DNA of 64,000 nt from positions 2,943,501-3,007,500 of the forward strand of contig CATNEN010000037.1 in the NCBI GenBank assembly GCA_950097015.1, given 5' to 3'. Shown piece after piece: positions 32,135 to 43,458 of this stretch. The position numbers and the translations under genes are program-made. Positions within the stretch are counted from its first letter, which is position 1, and the number at the start of each line of letters is the position of its first letter. Below the pieces are notes generated by a model, which worked only from the letters and a program-made list of their open reading frames with translations, searched no databases and was not told where the DNA came from. Source of the DNA: Macrostomum hystrix (taxonomy: Eukaryota; Platyhelminthes; Macrostomidae).

Positions 32135-34042
32135 TTAGTGAGTCTTGGTAGGGGAACTATTTTCAATAAATGGCGAAATAGCATCTGCATCAGTGTCGGC
32201 TTTAGCTGTCGCACCCGCATCGGCTGGACGTAGCGGTTCCCTCTGACGCCACCGACGTCGCGGCTGAAGCGCCCAGGCTGTTAGCGTGGCCAAGCCGGCT
32301 GCAGCGAACGCACCGGAGGCCAGGTGAAATGCAGCAGAATACTCGCCGTATCGTTGGCGCAGCCATTGGCCGAGAAACGGCGCTGGGAAGGAGCCAAAAA
32401 AGAACGTCGCCACGTAGAGGCCGGTGCAGATCTCGTAGTGCTGGAGCCCGACGGCTAGTTTCAGCAGAGTGACCATCAGCGCGTACCGACCGCCCTGAGA
32501 CACGGATTTGGGGTTTGGCGCTGAAGTGTGAGCGAATCTGGTTCGCAATAACACAAAGTTGACCCCTTGCGAAGGGTCATGCCGCAGCCAGCAATCACAC
32601 TCAGTCATACTTACGCAGGCACACAGTCACAATGGTGAGTACATCTGGCCTTGAGTTTTTCATCATCAGGCAGTGTAAAATTTCACCTTAATGGGCGTAA
32701 ATCGGAGTCAAACTCAGGGACTTTGGTAGGTCAGCTGCGTCACCAGTCCGCATATGGAGCCTCGGAATAGTAAGAGTTGCGCGGCGCATCCAAATACCAC
32801 TCGCAGGCAAAATTTCTACCCCATTTAATTGCGGGAAAAATTTAAGTATTAGCAAATTAACTGTCTTGGTAGCTCATTTAGGACAAGCTGTTACCCTCAG
32901 GTACAAGCTTCCCTTTTCCCAGAGCCAGTGTCGCACCTGACAGGCGCCCATGCCGCAGTAGACGCCTAGTCCGAGCAGTTCGGAGTAGCGAATGGCAGCC
33001 GGCAGGAAGCCAGTCAGCAGAGCCGAGGCCGCCAGGCTCGCCGAGTCCACCAGGAACGGCTCCAGGCGGGTGCCCATGTAGCCAAAGGCCAGGTTGCCAA
33101 GGGTGAAAGCGGCTCCATAGCCGGCGGGAAACAGGGCGATGCGATCCTCTGGCACGGACAGCTCACTGGCCATCACCGGCACAAAGTTGATGGCCGTCAC
33201 CATGCTGAATATCTGTTAATTTTATTTAGGGTTTTTATATTTGCACGCACACAAGTTGCTGTTTACAGCAAAATAGATAGCTGAAACACCTGAAGCAAAG
33301 CTGCAAAGTAGAACAGCCCCGTGTCCGGTCCGCAGATCTTCAAAAGTTCCGTAGCTCTCGCCAAGCGGTCTCCACTAGTCGTCGCGTCCGCCTTAACATC
33401 CACTTCCTCGCATTCTGCTCGAGTTGATGCATCCTCCAGAGGCAGATCGAGGCTCAACACTGGCCTCGGGCGGATGAGCAGAGCCAGAGCACCTGCGTTC
33501 AGAGACACTGCTCCAAGGAGGAGAGCGGCCCCGCGCCAGGTGAAGGCGCCGATCAGCATCTGAGTGATGGGCGCCGAAATGAGCAGTCCTGCACCGCAGC
33601 CGCTTGCGACGACTCCGCTCGCCAGGGCGAGTCGACGGTTGAAGTTGTAGGCCAGCAGCGTCATGGGGAAGAAGTACAGACCCTCGGCTGCGAGCGGCAC
33701 CATCAGACCGAAGGTCGGCAGCAGGAGGCGCGCATCGGCAGCGAAGTAGCTCAGGCTGTAGCCAGCGAACATGCACAATGAGCTGCCTACGGCGACTCGC
33801 CGCTCGCCCTGAGAGCGCACCAGAAGCGCCATCAGGGGCGACATGAGCTGTCCGGCGCCGTAGGTCATGCCATAGACAACGGTGAGCAGGCCGGTCTGCT
33901 GTGGGAAGGCCTCCAGGTGGGCGGCATAAAAGAGGCCGCTGATATTGTACGAGCTGTCAGCGACCAGAGAAGCAATAAAGCCGATGAGCAAAATTGTTGC
34001 CTTGTACGCTTTGGAGAATTTTTTATCCTCGACTTTCCCCAT
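32135..34042 (-). CDS. Monocarboxylate-transporter-like (SLC16/MFS) protein, tandem copy B
   Basis: Three exons, 33290-34042 (start ATGGGGAAAGTC), 32937-33212 and 32135-32494, with introns in the same places and phase as copy A; the middle exon is exactly 276 bp in both. The product is 462 residues with the same MFS layout (YNFNRRLALASGVVASGCG, QMLIGAFTWRGAALLL). The C-terminal tail differs (DADAISPFIENSSP). The first exon shares a stretch of about 310 bp with copy A that looks identical base for base, while exons 2 and 3 have clearly diverged. Substrate unknown. Intron 2 holds a degraded family A SINE at about 32595-32755. Confidence 0.85.
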
Positions 34043-34739
34043 TGCAGACAATGAGTAGAGAAAAACAAAATACTGAGTGGATTGGGATTTTGTAGGTACT
34101 TCTAAGATCGTGCCAGGTCATTGCTTGCCTAGCTTCTCTAGCCTTTTATACCAGACTTCCCTTCTAGACCGGCCATGCTTGTTCATTCTGGCGTCGCACC
34201 CAATAAGCTGCCAGCTTCCCTCGGCCCCTGCTGTACTAATTTTACTGCGTGCGCACATAGAAGTCTCGGTGGGGACGAGGGGAGGCAGACCTGGAGGCTT
34301 TGGTCGTGCACAACGAGCACTCGCTCTCTCTTTCTTTTTCCACCCCTCCGTTTCTTTGTAAGCCTCCAGCTGAGAGAGTGCAGTTATGTTGTTTTTCAAT
34401 TTGACCTGAGGCTAGCTACAAGCTTAACAGCTTTGTACTGGACGAACAGAACAAAAAAGGTTCCCGATGTGCGCTGTTTGCCCATGGTTTGTGGCTTGTC
34501 AGTCGATTCCACAATGTGATTAAGCTGAGACAAATTGTTACAACAGGCAGTCATGTTGGAATCGCAAAAACTGCGAACTGTGGTGATTCGGGTTCCCAGG
34601 GTTTAGCGGGACAAAGTCAATATTAGAGTTACGAAAAGTACTTTTAAGTAGCAAAATTCTAAGTAAGGAAGTCATGATCATGCCTATAGGGAGAGCAAGA
34701 TATTAATTATCATGGCAAATTTGAGCGAGATGTTCCTTC
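34043..34739. other. Intergenic region upstream of transporter B
   Basis: Holds the presumed promoter of transporter B. Sequence is mixed, with a CT-rich block at 34320-34370. No exon, array or inverted repeat found. Confidence 0.4.
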
Positions 34740-35230
34740 TTGCATGCAATCCAAGTCCTTGGTTTGCAGCCCTGCGTTCCGAGACCTGGACGCTGACGGA
34801 CTCTCTCGATCAGCAAGTCGGCGCACGCTAACCGCCCTTGTCATCATCATCATCACCAAGTGCTGCTTCATCTTCTTCTTCTTGCTATTTTTTAGCGACG
34901 CGGGACTGGCGGCTTCGGCGGCGATCAACGGCGGTGGCGGGGACCCAGACGAGCCACACAAACAGCGCGTCCGAAGGTCTCCCATGCAGCAGGATGGTCT
35001 CGCTTCGGTGTGGTCAGGCCCGAACGACTGCCTGCTGGCTGACGCTCGCGCCACGGACTCTGCCGACGGTGCAGCCTTTGTCCGCGTCTAGGCTCTGAAG
35101 CACCATGTTACCTGTCAGAGTTTCATGTCTCAATGCAACGTCGACTTAGCTGCAGGGGGGCATCTTCCGGATGCAGCGGTAAGGCGTCGCCGCCCATTCC
35201 GCTACAATGCAACCTAGGACAATGCTAAGC
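34740..35230 (+). mobile_element. Probable non-LTR retrotransposon 3' fragment
   Basis: A GC-rich stretch in AT-rich DNA. The part at about 35040-35100 (TGACGCTCGCGCCACGGACT and following) aligns by eye with 48904-48965 inside a clearer reverse-transcriptase remnant, at roughly three-quarters identity. No intact frame. CATCATCATCATCACC and TTCTTCTTCTTC runs lie at 34840-34890. Confidence 0.45.
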
Positions 35231-35985
35231 AAAAGCATCAATAAAAAAATAGCACTTTGTTTGTCATTCTAAGTTCTGGTGTTATTCAGGATAATAAATG
35301 TCACCCGAAGTCACATTCCTTTCTATACGTGCGAATTTCCAGAATTGTTGTCGTCTCTGTTTTCTGCCCTCTATTCACTCCTTCGTTCTCAGCACTTTTC
35401 TTGTTTACATCGTCCAGTTCGATCTAGTTCTTTCTCTCTCTCGTTATCTCTCCCTTCCTCCTTTCTGATTGGTTGCCACCTTACCCCAACTGCTAAACAT
35501 TCTTATCTCTCTCCCAGTTGGTTCAATGTCACATTTGGCTCTGTCATAGTTCCTTAATTAACAAAAAATCAACTGCATCTTTCTTATTTTTTAACGACAC
35601 TTATGAAGGTACGTTTTCCTCCGCATGACCGTCATGAACACGAGCGTGGGATCGAATCCCGCCTTCATTGATTTGCCTAATATGATCAGCGAATACAAAT
35701 ATTAGCTGTAGCATTGCAAAAATCTGAGTTGCTTGTATTGATTCCTGATGTTTTTAACGTTGAAAACGTCAGGCACAGTCGCTATGCAAACAAGATAAAG
35801 GTAAGCATACAGAAGAAACGAATGGGCAAGTTTAATTAATCATCTTTAATGATAAGCCAGAAAAGTAAATATTGCGACGATTTGCCCTCTGAAATATGAA
35901 TGTGCCTTTTGCCCGCAACTAGTTCAGAAGCTCGGGGCCAAGTGAGAGATGGTGCTTCGCCCAGTGTATTGCGTCTCCACGCGCG
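35231..35985. other. Intergenic region upstream of the candidate channel
   Basis: AT-rich with a CT-rich stretch at 35400-35470 and a short tRNA-like scrap near 35640 (GTGGGATCGAATCCCGC). No exon called. Confidence 0.4.
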
Positions 35986-37846
35986 ATGATTTCTGAAATG
36001 TTTTCAACCAGCCAACTCCTTCAGCTACTGGAGCTGCTGTACGATGGTCGACCTGCGGACTTTCATCGCGAGCTCAAAAGCCTTCCAGTGGACGATCGGC
36101 TGCGATTGTTACGCCTGGGGGACAGTCCGACAGACGATGCTCAAGAACTACTGCGGCCGCTGCGGCCTCAGCGTCGGCCAGAGTCATTGGAGCGTCGACC
36201 GCGGCCTCTACTCGACATTTTTTTAAGCCGACACCTGCCACTGGCCCGCCTGGCCATCGACTGCCTGAAAACTGAGGCTGCAGACTCTGACAGCCTCCTG
36301 CTGTTCCGTCTGGTGGACCATTGCTGCCGGGAGCCACAGCAGGAAGAAAAGTCGTTGGCTGACTTCTTCGCCAAGCTTGGTTCAAGTCATCCAGTCGAAT
36401 GCCGCCGCCTCTTGGAGGCGGAGGCCACGGCTGAGCAGCTGCGGCCCTTGGAGTACGCTGCCGTCTGGCACTGCTTTCACCTGGCCACCGTGTTTCTCGA
36501 ATTGTCATCGATATCGTCAATTTCAGCATCCGGTCAATACCGCCTGACAGAGTGGGACATCAGCGAGTACCGATGGGTCACAGGGTCACGCTTTCCCAAG
36601 TCGCCTTTCTTACTCTTTGGCTTGGCTGTTCAATCCCAGATCGACCAAACATTGCCAGACGCATTTGCCAGGTTCTACCGCTGCCCAGCTACAGCTGCCT
36701 ACGCGACTGCAATTGCTGCAGCATTTCCTGCGATGCGCATGGCCCCATTGTTTGCAACACTATGCCTGCTGATGCACTTGTACGGCACGTATTCACTCAC
36801 AGTAAGAATTTTCACGGCCGACACTTTCCGCGCCAACGCCACGGTGATTCTCGGCAACCCTGGCTCCAGCAGCGTCAATACGTACATAAGCCGGCTGCCG
36901 CCAATCGGACTCGAGCTGGCTCGGTTTGGCACCCACATGCGCCAGGCTGGCCAAGTCCTGCTAGTACTCATCAGCAGTGTGGGCCTGGCATTGCAGGCTG
37001 CCGGAAACTCCACCATGCTCCCACCTGCACGTAGACGATACCTACCGATGCACTGGCTGCGCAGCCTGTTCCTGTTCCGGCACGACGTCTACGACGGCCT
37101 CCTGTTGGGCTTTGTCATCGGCTGGCGTCACGATTCTAGGGCTGGAGATCGCCTTCTTCTGGCCGGGCATCGGCAACTACGAGGAGCGGCCTGGACTGTC
37201 GGCTATATTGAAGCTAGATTCACTGCGATTGCTGTTCACGACGCAGATGAATGGACTTCTGTTCCTCATGCTGGGCCTCTCAGTGCACCTGGCATATCGG
37301 CATCGCACCTTCTTCAACCTGCTGCACTGCATTCAGGAGTGCATGAAGGTTCTCTACCTGCTATTTTTACCCATGGTCCTAATCAGCGTGTCTGTCGCAC
37401 TGACGCTGCCGCAGTCGGCCGACAGAATCTCTCCGCAGTCATCTACGAATTCACTGCCAGAAGGCATTGACATCAACGCCTACGCCTTCATGACCCTGCT
37501 GTGGGACTGCTGCACAGCCGTGTTTCGCTTCACCTTCAGCTTCGGCGACTTCGCGGTGTCCCCAGCTGGCGGCCTGCTGGCCTGGGCGCAGCCGGCGCTC
37601 TATTCCCTGCTGGGCATCTTCCTGGTGAACTTCTGCATCGCCAGGTTCACTCGCCAGCTCAGCCTGATGGAGCAGCAGCCGAATCTGCTGCCCAGAGTCG
37701 AGCTGACTAGCAAGCTGCACGGCTACTGCCTGGCCTTGTGGCGACTGCGGCAATTGATCATCCGACGGCATCGGGTGGCACCACAGTGGCAGCTGCCGCT
37801 GGTAGTTAGAACTCATCAGCTGCGGTCTGACCTGGTCACAGAGTAG
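35986..37846 (+). CDS. Candidate TRP-like cation channel, single exon with one frame break
   Basis: Open from ATG at 35986 in one frame to about 37110 and in the next frame from about 37125 to the stop at 37846, about 620 residues in all. No GT..AG pair of the right length restores the frame, so a one-base indel at 37110-37135 is likely. The N-terminal 180 residues are soluble, leucine-rich and faintly ankyrin-like (RPLEYAAVWHCFHLATVFL). Hydrophobic spans follow near residues 245, 320 and 370, then LFLMLGLSVHLAY, VLYLLFLPMVLISVSVAL and ALYSLLGIFLVNFCIARF, with a re-entrant-like stretch before the last one (TFSFGDF). That is the layout of a TRPA/TRPV-type channel subunit. No single motif is diagnostic, so the family is a guess; it could be another six-span protein. 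Composition (Leu/Arg-rich, GC-rich) matches the host genes. Confidence 0.5.
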
Positions 37847-38754
37847 CTTTAGTGCTCAAAAAGTCTCTGGTATTGTGGGCTTGCTAATCACAACTAACAT
37901 TGTGATTTGATAACAAGAGTTCAAAGCTCATAAAGGAATTATTTATGTTTGCTTGACTAAAAAAATCTAACCCGATTCGGCTTATACAATTCGAGTTGAA
38001 AAAAAACTTGCAATAAAAAGGCTGTGTTGTACCCAATCTTTCAAAATGAATGTTGGACTCAATCAAAGTACTCGTAATTTTATAGCATATTAGAAAGTAG
38101 ACCAGTTGCGAGCGTTAGGCAATTCTGATCATACTCGCGCACAGATTCTGTACGCTGGCACACTTACGCAGGTGTGTACACCTTGCTCTGAATTTCTGAT
38201 TGTCAGGCTGTGTACACTATCAATGAGCCTTGGGGGTTAACGTGACTGCGCATCAAGTTAATGTATTTCGGCTGAATGGGGAAAATTGTCAGCTTGATAT
38301 CAAAGACAGTTCTGATCTGATTGGTTTCAGCTAGTTGCAAATTTACGAGGCCTCGTTGCGGATGTGAACTCAGGACCCTTGATGCGCGAATAAGACGCGT
38401 TACATCTGACACCGCAAAATCATTTTACTCAATCTTATATCTACATTTTATTTTTAATTAAAAATAATCAAAAATAATAATTTAAAATAATTTTTTTATA
38501 AAAAAAATGTTTTTTTGACGGGACGCAAAAATAAATGAACAGCCTGACTGCAGAAGATAATACGAGACTTTGTTCAACAATAGGAAAAATCCTATTGTTA
38601 GAAGCGCGCAAAAAACTGTTAAACAGAAACGCAGTTTGTACAGAAAAATGAAATTAATGCTTGTTGCAAACAGTAGAGCATGGATGTAGAAAAAAATCAA
38701 ATTGACCCAGCTCCGTGTAAAAGCTGACAAAAGTCCAAACGCAGTAAAAAATAT
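37847..38754. other. Gap between convergent genes, with a SINE
   Basis: Lies between the stops of the candidate channel and the WD40 gene. A family A SINE remnant on the minus strand occupies about 38105-38410 (ACGCAGGTGTGTACACCTTG, CAGGCTGTGTACACTATCAA, and a tRNA-like end). The rest is AT-rich. Confidence 0.6.
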
Positions 38755-40747
38755 TTATAGTTTCAGCTCACAGATAGTCAAATCCCCAAAGTCATCACCG
38801 ATTAGCAGAATTTGACGATCTTCTGAAATATGCACTAGCTCCAATGATGTCACCTCTTTGCCATCTCTGGAATAGCGAATGTCAACCTGTGGGTTTAAAC
38901 GGGGCGATTGCAATTTAATTACAGCCCAAAATGGGTTAAAAGGAATAGTTGGAATTCCACTGCAAGACTTACCAACTCAAGATCGATTCTGGAAGCTGTC
39001 AAAGTTGCCAGCCACACTTTGACCTCGCCTGCCTGACAGCCAGTAGCCAGCAGGGCGGCGCTGCCACGAGCTCCACGAGACAGTGCGCACACCGCGGTGA
39101 GGCGACTGAGGTGGCACTGGTGGAGGAGAAAAACGAGTTGTTGATCTTTGGGATTAATATTGAACAACAACAGGAAAAGGCTCGCGTCTTAGGCCCAGAG
39201 CTCCCACCAAGGAAGGTGACCTCCTGCCAAGGTGCCTGAGCTCGAATCCGCGGTGAAGTCATATCAACTTCGGGCGCAGACGTGGAGAGAAGAAACGAGA
39301 AATTTATGCCCATGACGTACAGTACACTCGCTGACTCCTGAGCACACACTCACGCAGGTGTATGCATCTAGACATAACTTTCTTATCATCAAGCCATGTA
39401 AACTTTCACTGTGCCTTGGAGGTTGGCGCTCAAGGGCCTAAATTTCTCGAAAAGCCCGAAGCCTTCTCTCCGAACACCAGATTATGATTGCGGCCTCGCC
39501 GCGGAATCGAGCGGAATCGAATTTGGGTTTCAACTAGCAAGGAATTTACCGGAGACCGTTTCCACTCAACTCACCGGTTGCGCCTCGAGCCTAGCCAGCA
39601 GCTCGCCAGTCGGCCCAATGGCCAGCAGGTCCAGGTGTCCCATCCGGGAGCAGCCGTACATCAGCAGCGTGGTCGAAGAGTCCGTGAATGGGCAGGCTCG
39701 AGTGGGCTGTAATTCACCAGGTCGTAGATCGAACTGGTCGAAGGACAGGCTGCAAATCCTGGCGCCGCCGCCGCTGCTGCGCCTTCGATCGCGACTGCGG
39801 CCTCGCTTGGACTGCGGACTCGGGAACACAATCCGGACGGATTCTCGAAGACGACGCATTAAGAAAGCGCAGCCGCAGCCTCCGGCAGCCACCGATGAGA
39901 GAAGCACGACTCGACTGCTTTGAGGTCCGCCTTGGAGCAAAGTTCGCATGCCGAGCTTCGTATTGTCGACATCCAATTGGAGGACTTTTCCGTCTAGACA
40001 CCCGACTAGCAGGCGATTGCTCGAAGCCGCCTCCAGACAGCTGACAGATGAATCAAAATGTTGCACTGCGCAGCAATCTGGCAGCTGCCGGTCCCTGTTG
40101 ATGGCCTCTTCAATCATCATCGCCTCCAGCGGCAGCAGCAGCACGTCCCGTCGGTTGGGACCAACCACCGCCAACCGACCATGGGACATGTAGGCCAGGC
40201 AGTCGACGCTGCAGCCAACTCGATGCCGTCCAGCGAGCTGCCGTCTGGTCCTGCAGTCCCACAGCAAAAGGCATCCGTCCGAGCCTCCAGTCGCTACCAG
40301 ATTTTTCCATCGGGCAGTAGCAAATGGACGTCACCGCACCGGAGTGACCAGAACTAACCGACGTTGAGTGCTGTTGATCGCAGATTTCGGGACAGTCGTC
40401 GACGAAATAAGGTTCGACTAAAGCGGTCAGAGTTAGCGGATCGTCGGGTGTTAGGCCTCCGAAAAAAGACTGTAGGAACAGGAAGCGGTGAGAGGGTGCG
40501 CAATAGCAGTGATGGCTGAGAACGCGATTATTTTCAGAAAAACACACAAACGATGATCGAAAACCAGTAATTTTAAACACTTTTCCAAGAAACACAGAAA
40601 AATTATATAAATCAGCAATTTGAAATATTTTTGTTAAAGTCTTACCTCGCTCAGGTCCTGCGACGGCCACCACTTGGCATCGTCAGCGTTGTCAGTGCTT
40701 TCAGTGTAGCTGGAAGTTGGCGTTCCACTACTGTATTCGCTCTCCAT
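38755..40747 (-). CDS. WD40-repeat protein, four exons, one frame break
   Basis: Exons: 40646-40747 (start MESEYSSGTPTSS), 39575-40469, 38973-39116 and 38755-38886; introns all GT..AG and in phase 0. Exon 2 is 895 bp, one more than a multiple of three: the frame changes near 40305-40325, between HSGAVTSICY and KNLVATGGSDGCLLLWDCRT. With one base discounted the product is 423 residues. WD signatures are GHSGAV..TGGSDG..LLWD, then weaker blades (VGCLDGKVLQLDV, ALLATGCQAGEVKVWLATL, ILLIGDDFGDLTICEL), with a basic Arg/Ser-rich insert (QSKRGRSRDRRR) between blades. WD40 propellers are protein-interaction scaffolds; I cannot place it in a named subfamily. The N-terminus is acidic and Ser/Thr-rich. 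Confidence 0.75.
39220..39535 (-). repeat. tRNA-derived SINE, family A, in an intron of the WD40 gene
   Basis: Reverse-complement family A body: CTCGCTGACTCCTGAGCACA, ACTTTCACTGTGCCTTGGAG, GTTGGCGCTCAAGGGC. A tRNA-like stretch lies at 39500-39530. A second B-box-like end (CTGAGCTCGAATCC) at 39236 suggests two partial copies. Confidence 0.7.
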
Positions 40748-41124
40748 TTGGATTTTCAATATACTCGTATAGCATCTATGAAGACATGCATGCATTGCAG
40801 CAAGATTATAGTCTTTTATTCACACTACGGTATGTACGCCTTGCGATGGTGTTACTCTCGACTGGAGTCTGAGTACAATAGAGACATATTTTTAGATATT
40901 ACGATAGAAACGCACTGTCTCCTTCTGGCTTTTTACATCATTTCTATATATTTGCTGCTCAATGCACTAAAACTAGGAACAAGGGATTCTCAATAAGAAA
41001 AAATTGCGTTGACAGAACCCGACGATAAAAAAAGAACTGACGACTAAAATACAAGTAAAATCATTACACCGAAATTATATGCCTCGCGGCTAATTGCAAA
41101 GAAAGTTCTTTTTGTTAAACTTAA

Positions 41125-42595
41125 AATGTCTCACTGAATGTCTCACTCCCAGTTAGCCTTTCAACAGCCGAATGTCTAAACTCCAGTTAGCCTTTCAACA
41201 GTAGAATGTCTAAACTCCAGTTAGCCTTTCAACAGCCGAATGTCTAAACTCCAGTTAGCCTTTCAACAGCCGAATGTCTAAACTCCAGTTAGCCTTTCAA
41301 CAGCCGAATGTCTAAACTCCAGTTAGCCTTTCAACAGCCGAATACCTAAACTCCAGTTAGCCTTTCAACAGTAGAATGTCTAAACTCCAGTTAGCCTTTC
41401 AACAGCCGAATGTCTAAACTCCAGTTAGCCTTTCAACAGTAGAATGTCTAAACTCCAGTTAGCCTTTCAACAGCCGAATGTCTAAACTCCAGTTAGCCTT
41501 TCAACAGTAGAATATCTAAACTCCAGTTAGCCTTTCAACAGCCGAATGTCTAAACTCCAGTTAGCCTTTCAACAGCCGAATACCTAAACTCCAGTTAGCC
41601 TTTCAACAGCCGAATACCTAAACTCCAGTTAGCCTTTCAACAGTAGAATGTCTAAACTCCAGTTAGCCTTTCAACAGCCGAATGTCTAAACTCCAGTTAG
41701 CCTTTCAACAGTAGAATGTCTAAACTCCAGTTAGCCTTTCAACAGCCGAATACCTAAACTCCAGTTAGCCTTTCAACAGTAGAATGTCTCACTCCAGTTA
41801 GCCTTTCAACAGTAGAATGTCTAAACTCCAGTTAGCCTTTCAACAGCCGAATGTCTAAACTCCTGTTAGCCTTTCAACAGTAGAATGTCTAAACTCCAGT
41901 TAGCCTTTCAACAGCCGAATGTCTAAACTCCAGTTAGCCTTTCAACAGTAGAATGTCTCACTCCAGTTAGCCTTTCAACAGTAGAATGTCTCACTCCAGT
42001 TAGCCTTTCAACAGTAGAATGTCTAAACTCCTGTTAGCCTTTTAACAGAAGAATGTCTCAACTCCAGTTAGCCTTTCAACAGCCGAATGTCTCACTCCCA
42101 GTTAGCCTTTCAACAGTAGAATGTCTCACTCCAGTTAGCCTTTCAACAGTAGAATGTCTCACTCCAGTTAGCCTTTCAACAGTAGAATGTCTCACTCCAG
42201 TTAGCCTTTCAACAGTAGAATGTCTCACTCCAGTTAGCCTTTCAACAGTAGAATGTCTCACTCCAGTTAGCCTTTCAACAGTAGAATGTCTCACTCCAGT
42301 TAGCCTTTCAACAGTAGAATGTCTCACTCCAGTTAGCCTTTCAACAGTAGAATGTCTCACTCCAGTTAGCCTTTCAACAGAAGAATGTCTCACTCCAGTT
42401 AGCCTTTCAACAGAAGAATGTCTCACTCCAGTTAGCCTTTCAACAGAAGAATGTCTCAACAGTTAGCCATTCAACAGTAGAATGTCTCAACTCCAGCTAG
42501 CCTTTCAACAGCCGAATGTCTCAACAGTTAGCAATTCAACAGCCGAATGTCTCAACTCCAGCTAGCCTTTCAACAGCTGAATATCTCACTTCCAG
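41125..42595. repeat. 33/34-bp minisatellite with two homogenised subtypes
   Basis: About 43 copies of CCAGTTAGCCTTTCAACAGY plus a variable end. The left two-thirds is mostly a 34-bp unit with GTCTAAACT and alternating GCCGAAT or GTAGAAT; the right third is a 33-bp unit with GTAGAATGTCTCACT. Spurious frames of 127-137 codons run through the right part on both strands because 33 is a multiple of three. It is intergenic, between the WD40 gene and DLST. Confidence 0.95.
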
Positions 42596-42599
42596 TTAA

Positions 42600-43458
42600 C
42601 ATTGAAGTACACAACCCATTTCACCTCCGATCAAGAGAGCGCTCAATGTTTACATGTTTACAAATCGAAGTTTGTCAGAAAGAAAGAAATAATTAATACA
42701 AACAAGATACGCTCGTCAATATCTGCGTCAATAATAACCTGAAAATCTACATTTCCTACAGCAGACCTCGTAACTAAAGCATACTTTATTAGAATACATC
42801 AAGATCAGTTAACTGAGCTGCAGAAGGCTTTTAACAAATTTGTCAATTATTTTGATTTACTAGTATATTTTTACTAAAAACTAAAAGGTCAGCGCTGTCC
42901 CCATTCACAGGGAAGGCTACTAATGTTGACGAGGGCGATACACTGAGGAAGGCGGGTGTCATCAGACTCTGACACGCAAAAAAGTTAACGCAAAAATCTA
43001 ACTAAAGCCATTACGCAATCAGATTTTTTGTTGTTTTTATATTTGATTTTTTTTGTCGCTACCTTTGTCCTACCTACATGTGTCCTACACAACGACTGAA
43101 TCAAGATGAGTAGGGCTAGATGGACATAGCGAGTCCGTATATAGCTAGCTCAATACTGAAAAAACACCAAACAAGCGCAGCATGCTACTTTTGTAAGTAG
43201 TTTCAGACGCAGGTCGAAAAAACGATTTTTGCGAAATAAATCAACTTCACCGTTGGCAACGTAATTGACGAAATGGGGAAAATTCCGTATTTAATTTAGG
43301 ATTTGGTTATTAAATCTACTATTAGTAGTATGGTTACAATAATTTACGGACATCCGTTTCTGCGCATGGCATCCAAACTCAATGAATCAGTGAGGCAGTT
43401 AAACAAAATTAGACTTGTGTGTGTTTCTGTGGGCATCTTTTCCCAACCGAATAGGGGA
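42600..43458. other. 3' flank of DLST
   Basis: AT-rich, no array or exon recognised. Presumably holds the DLST 3' untranslated region at its right end. Confidence 0.4.

Noticed and set aside
37100-37136. A 26-bp GT..AG intron explaining the frame change in the candidate channel
   Set aside because: Removing it does not bring the two coding frames into register, and it would be too short for normal splicing.
36074-37816. Minus-strand frames across the candidate channel
   Set aside because: Antisense shadows of a GC-rich gene.
42053-42466. 127-137-codon repetitive frames on both strands
   Set aside because: Artefact of the 33-bp unit of the intergenic minisatellite.
41125-42595. Possible CRISPR-like array
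   Set aside because: Units are contiguous with no unique spacers, and the genome is an animal's.
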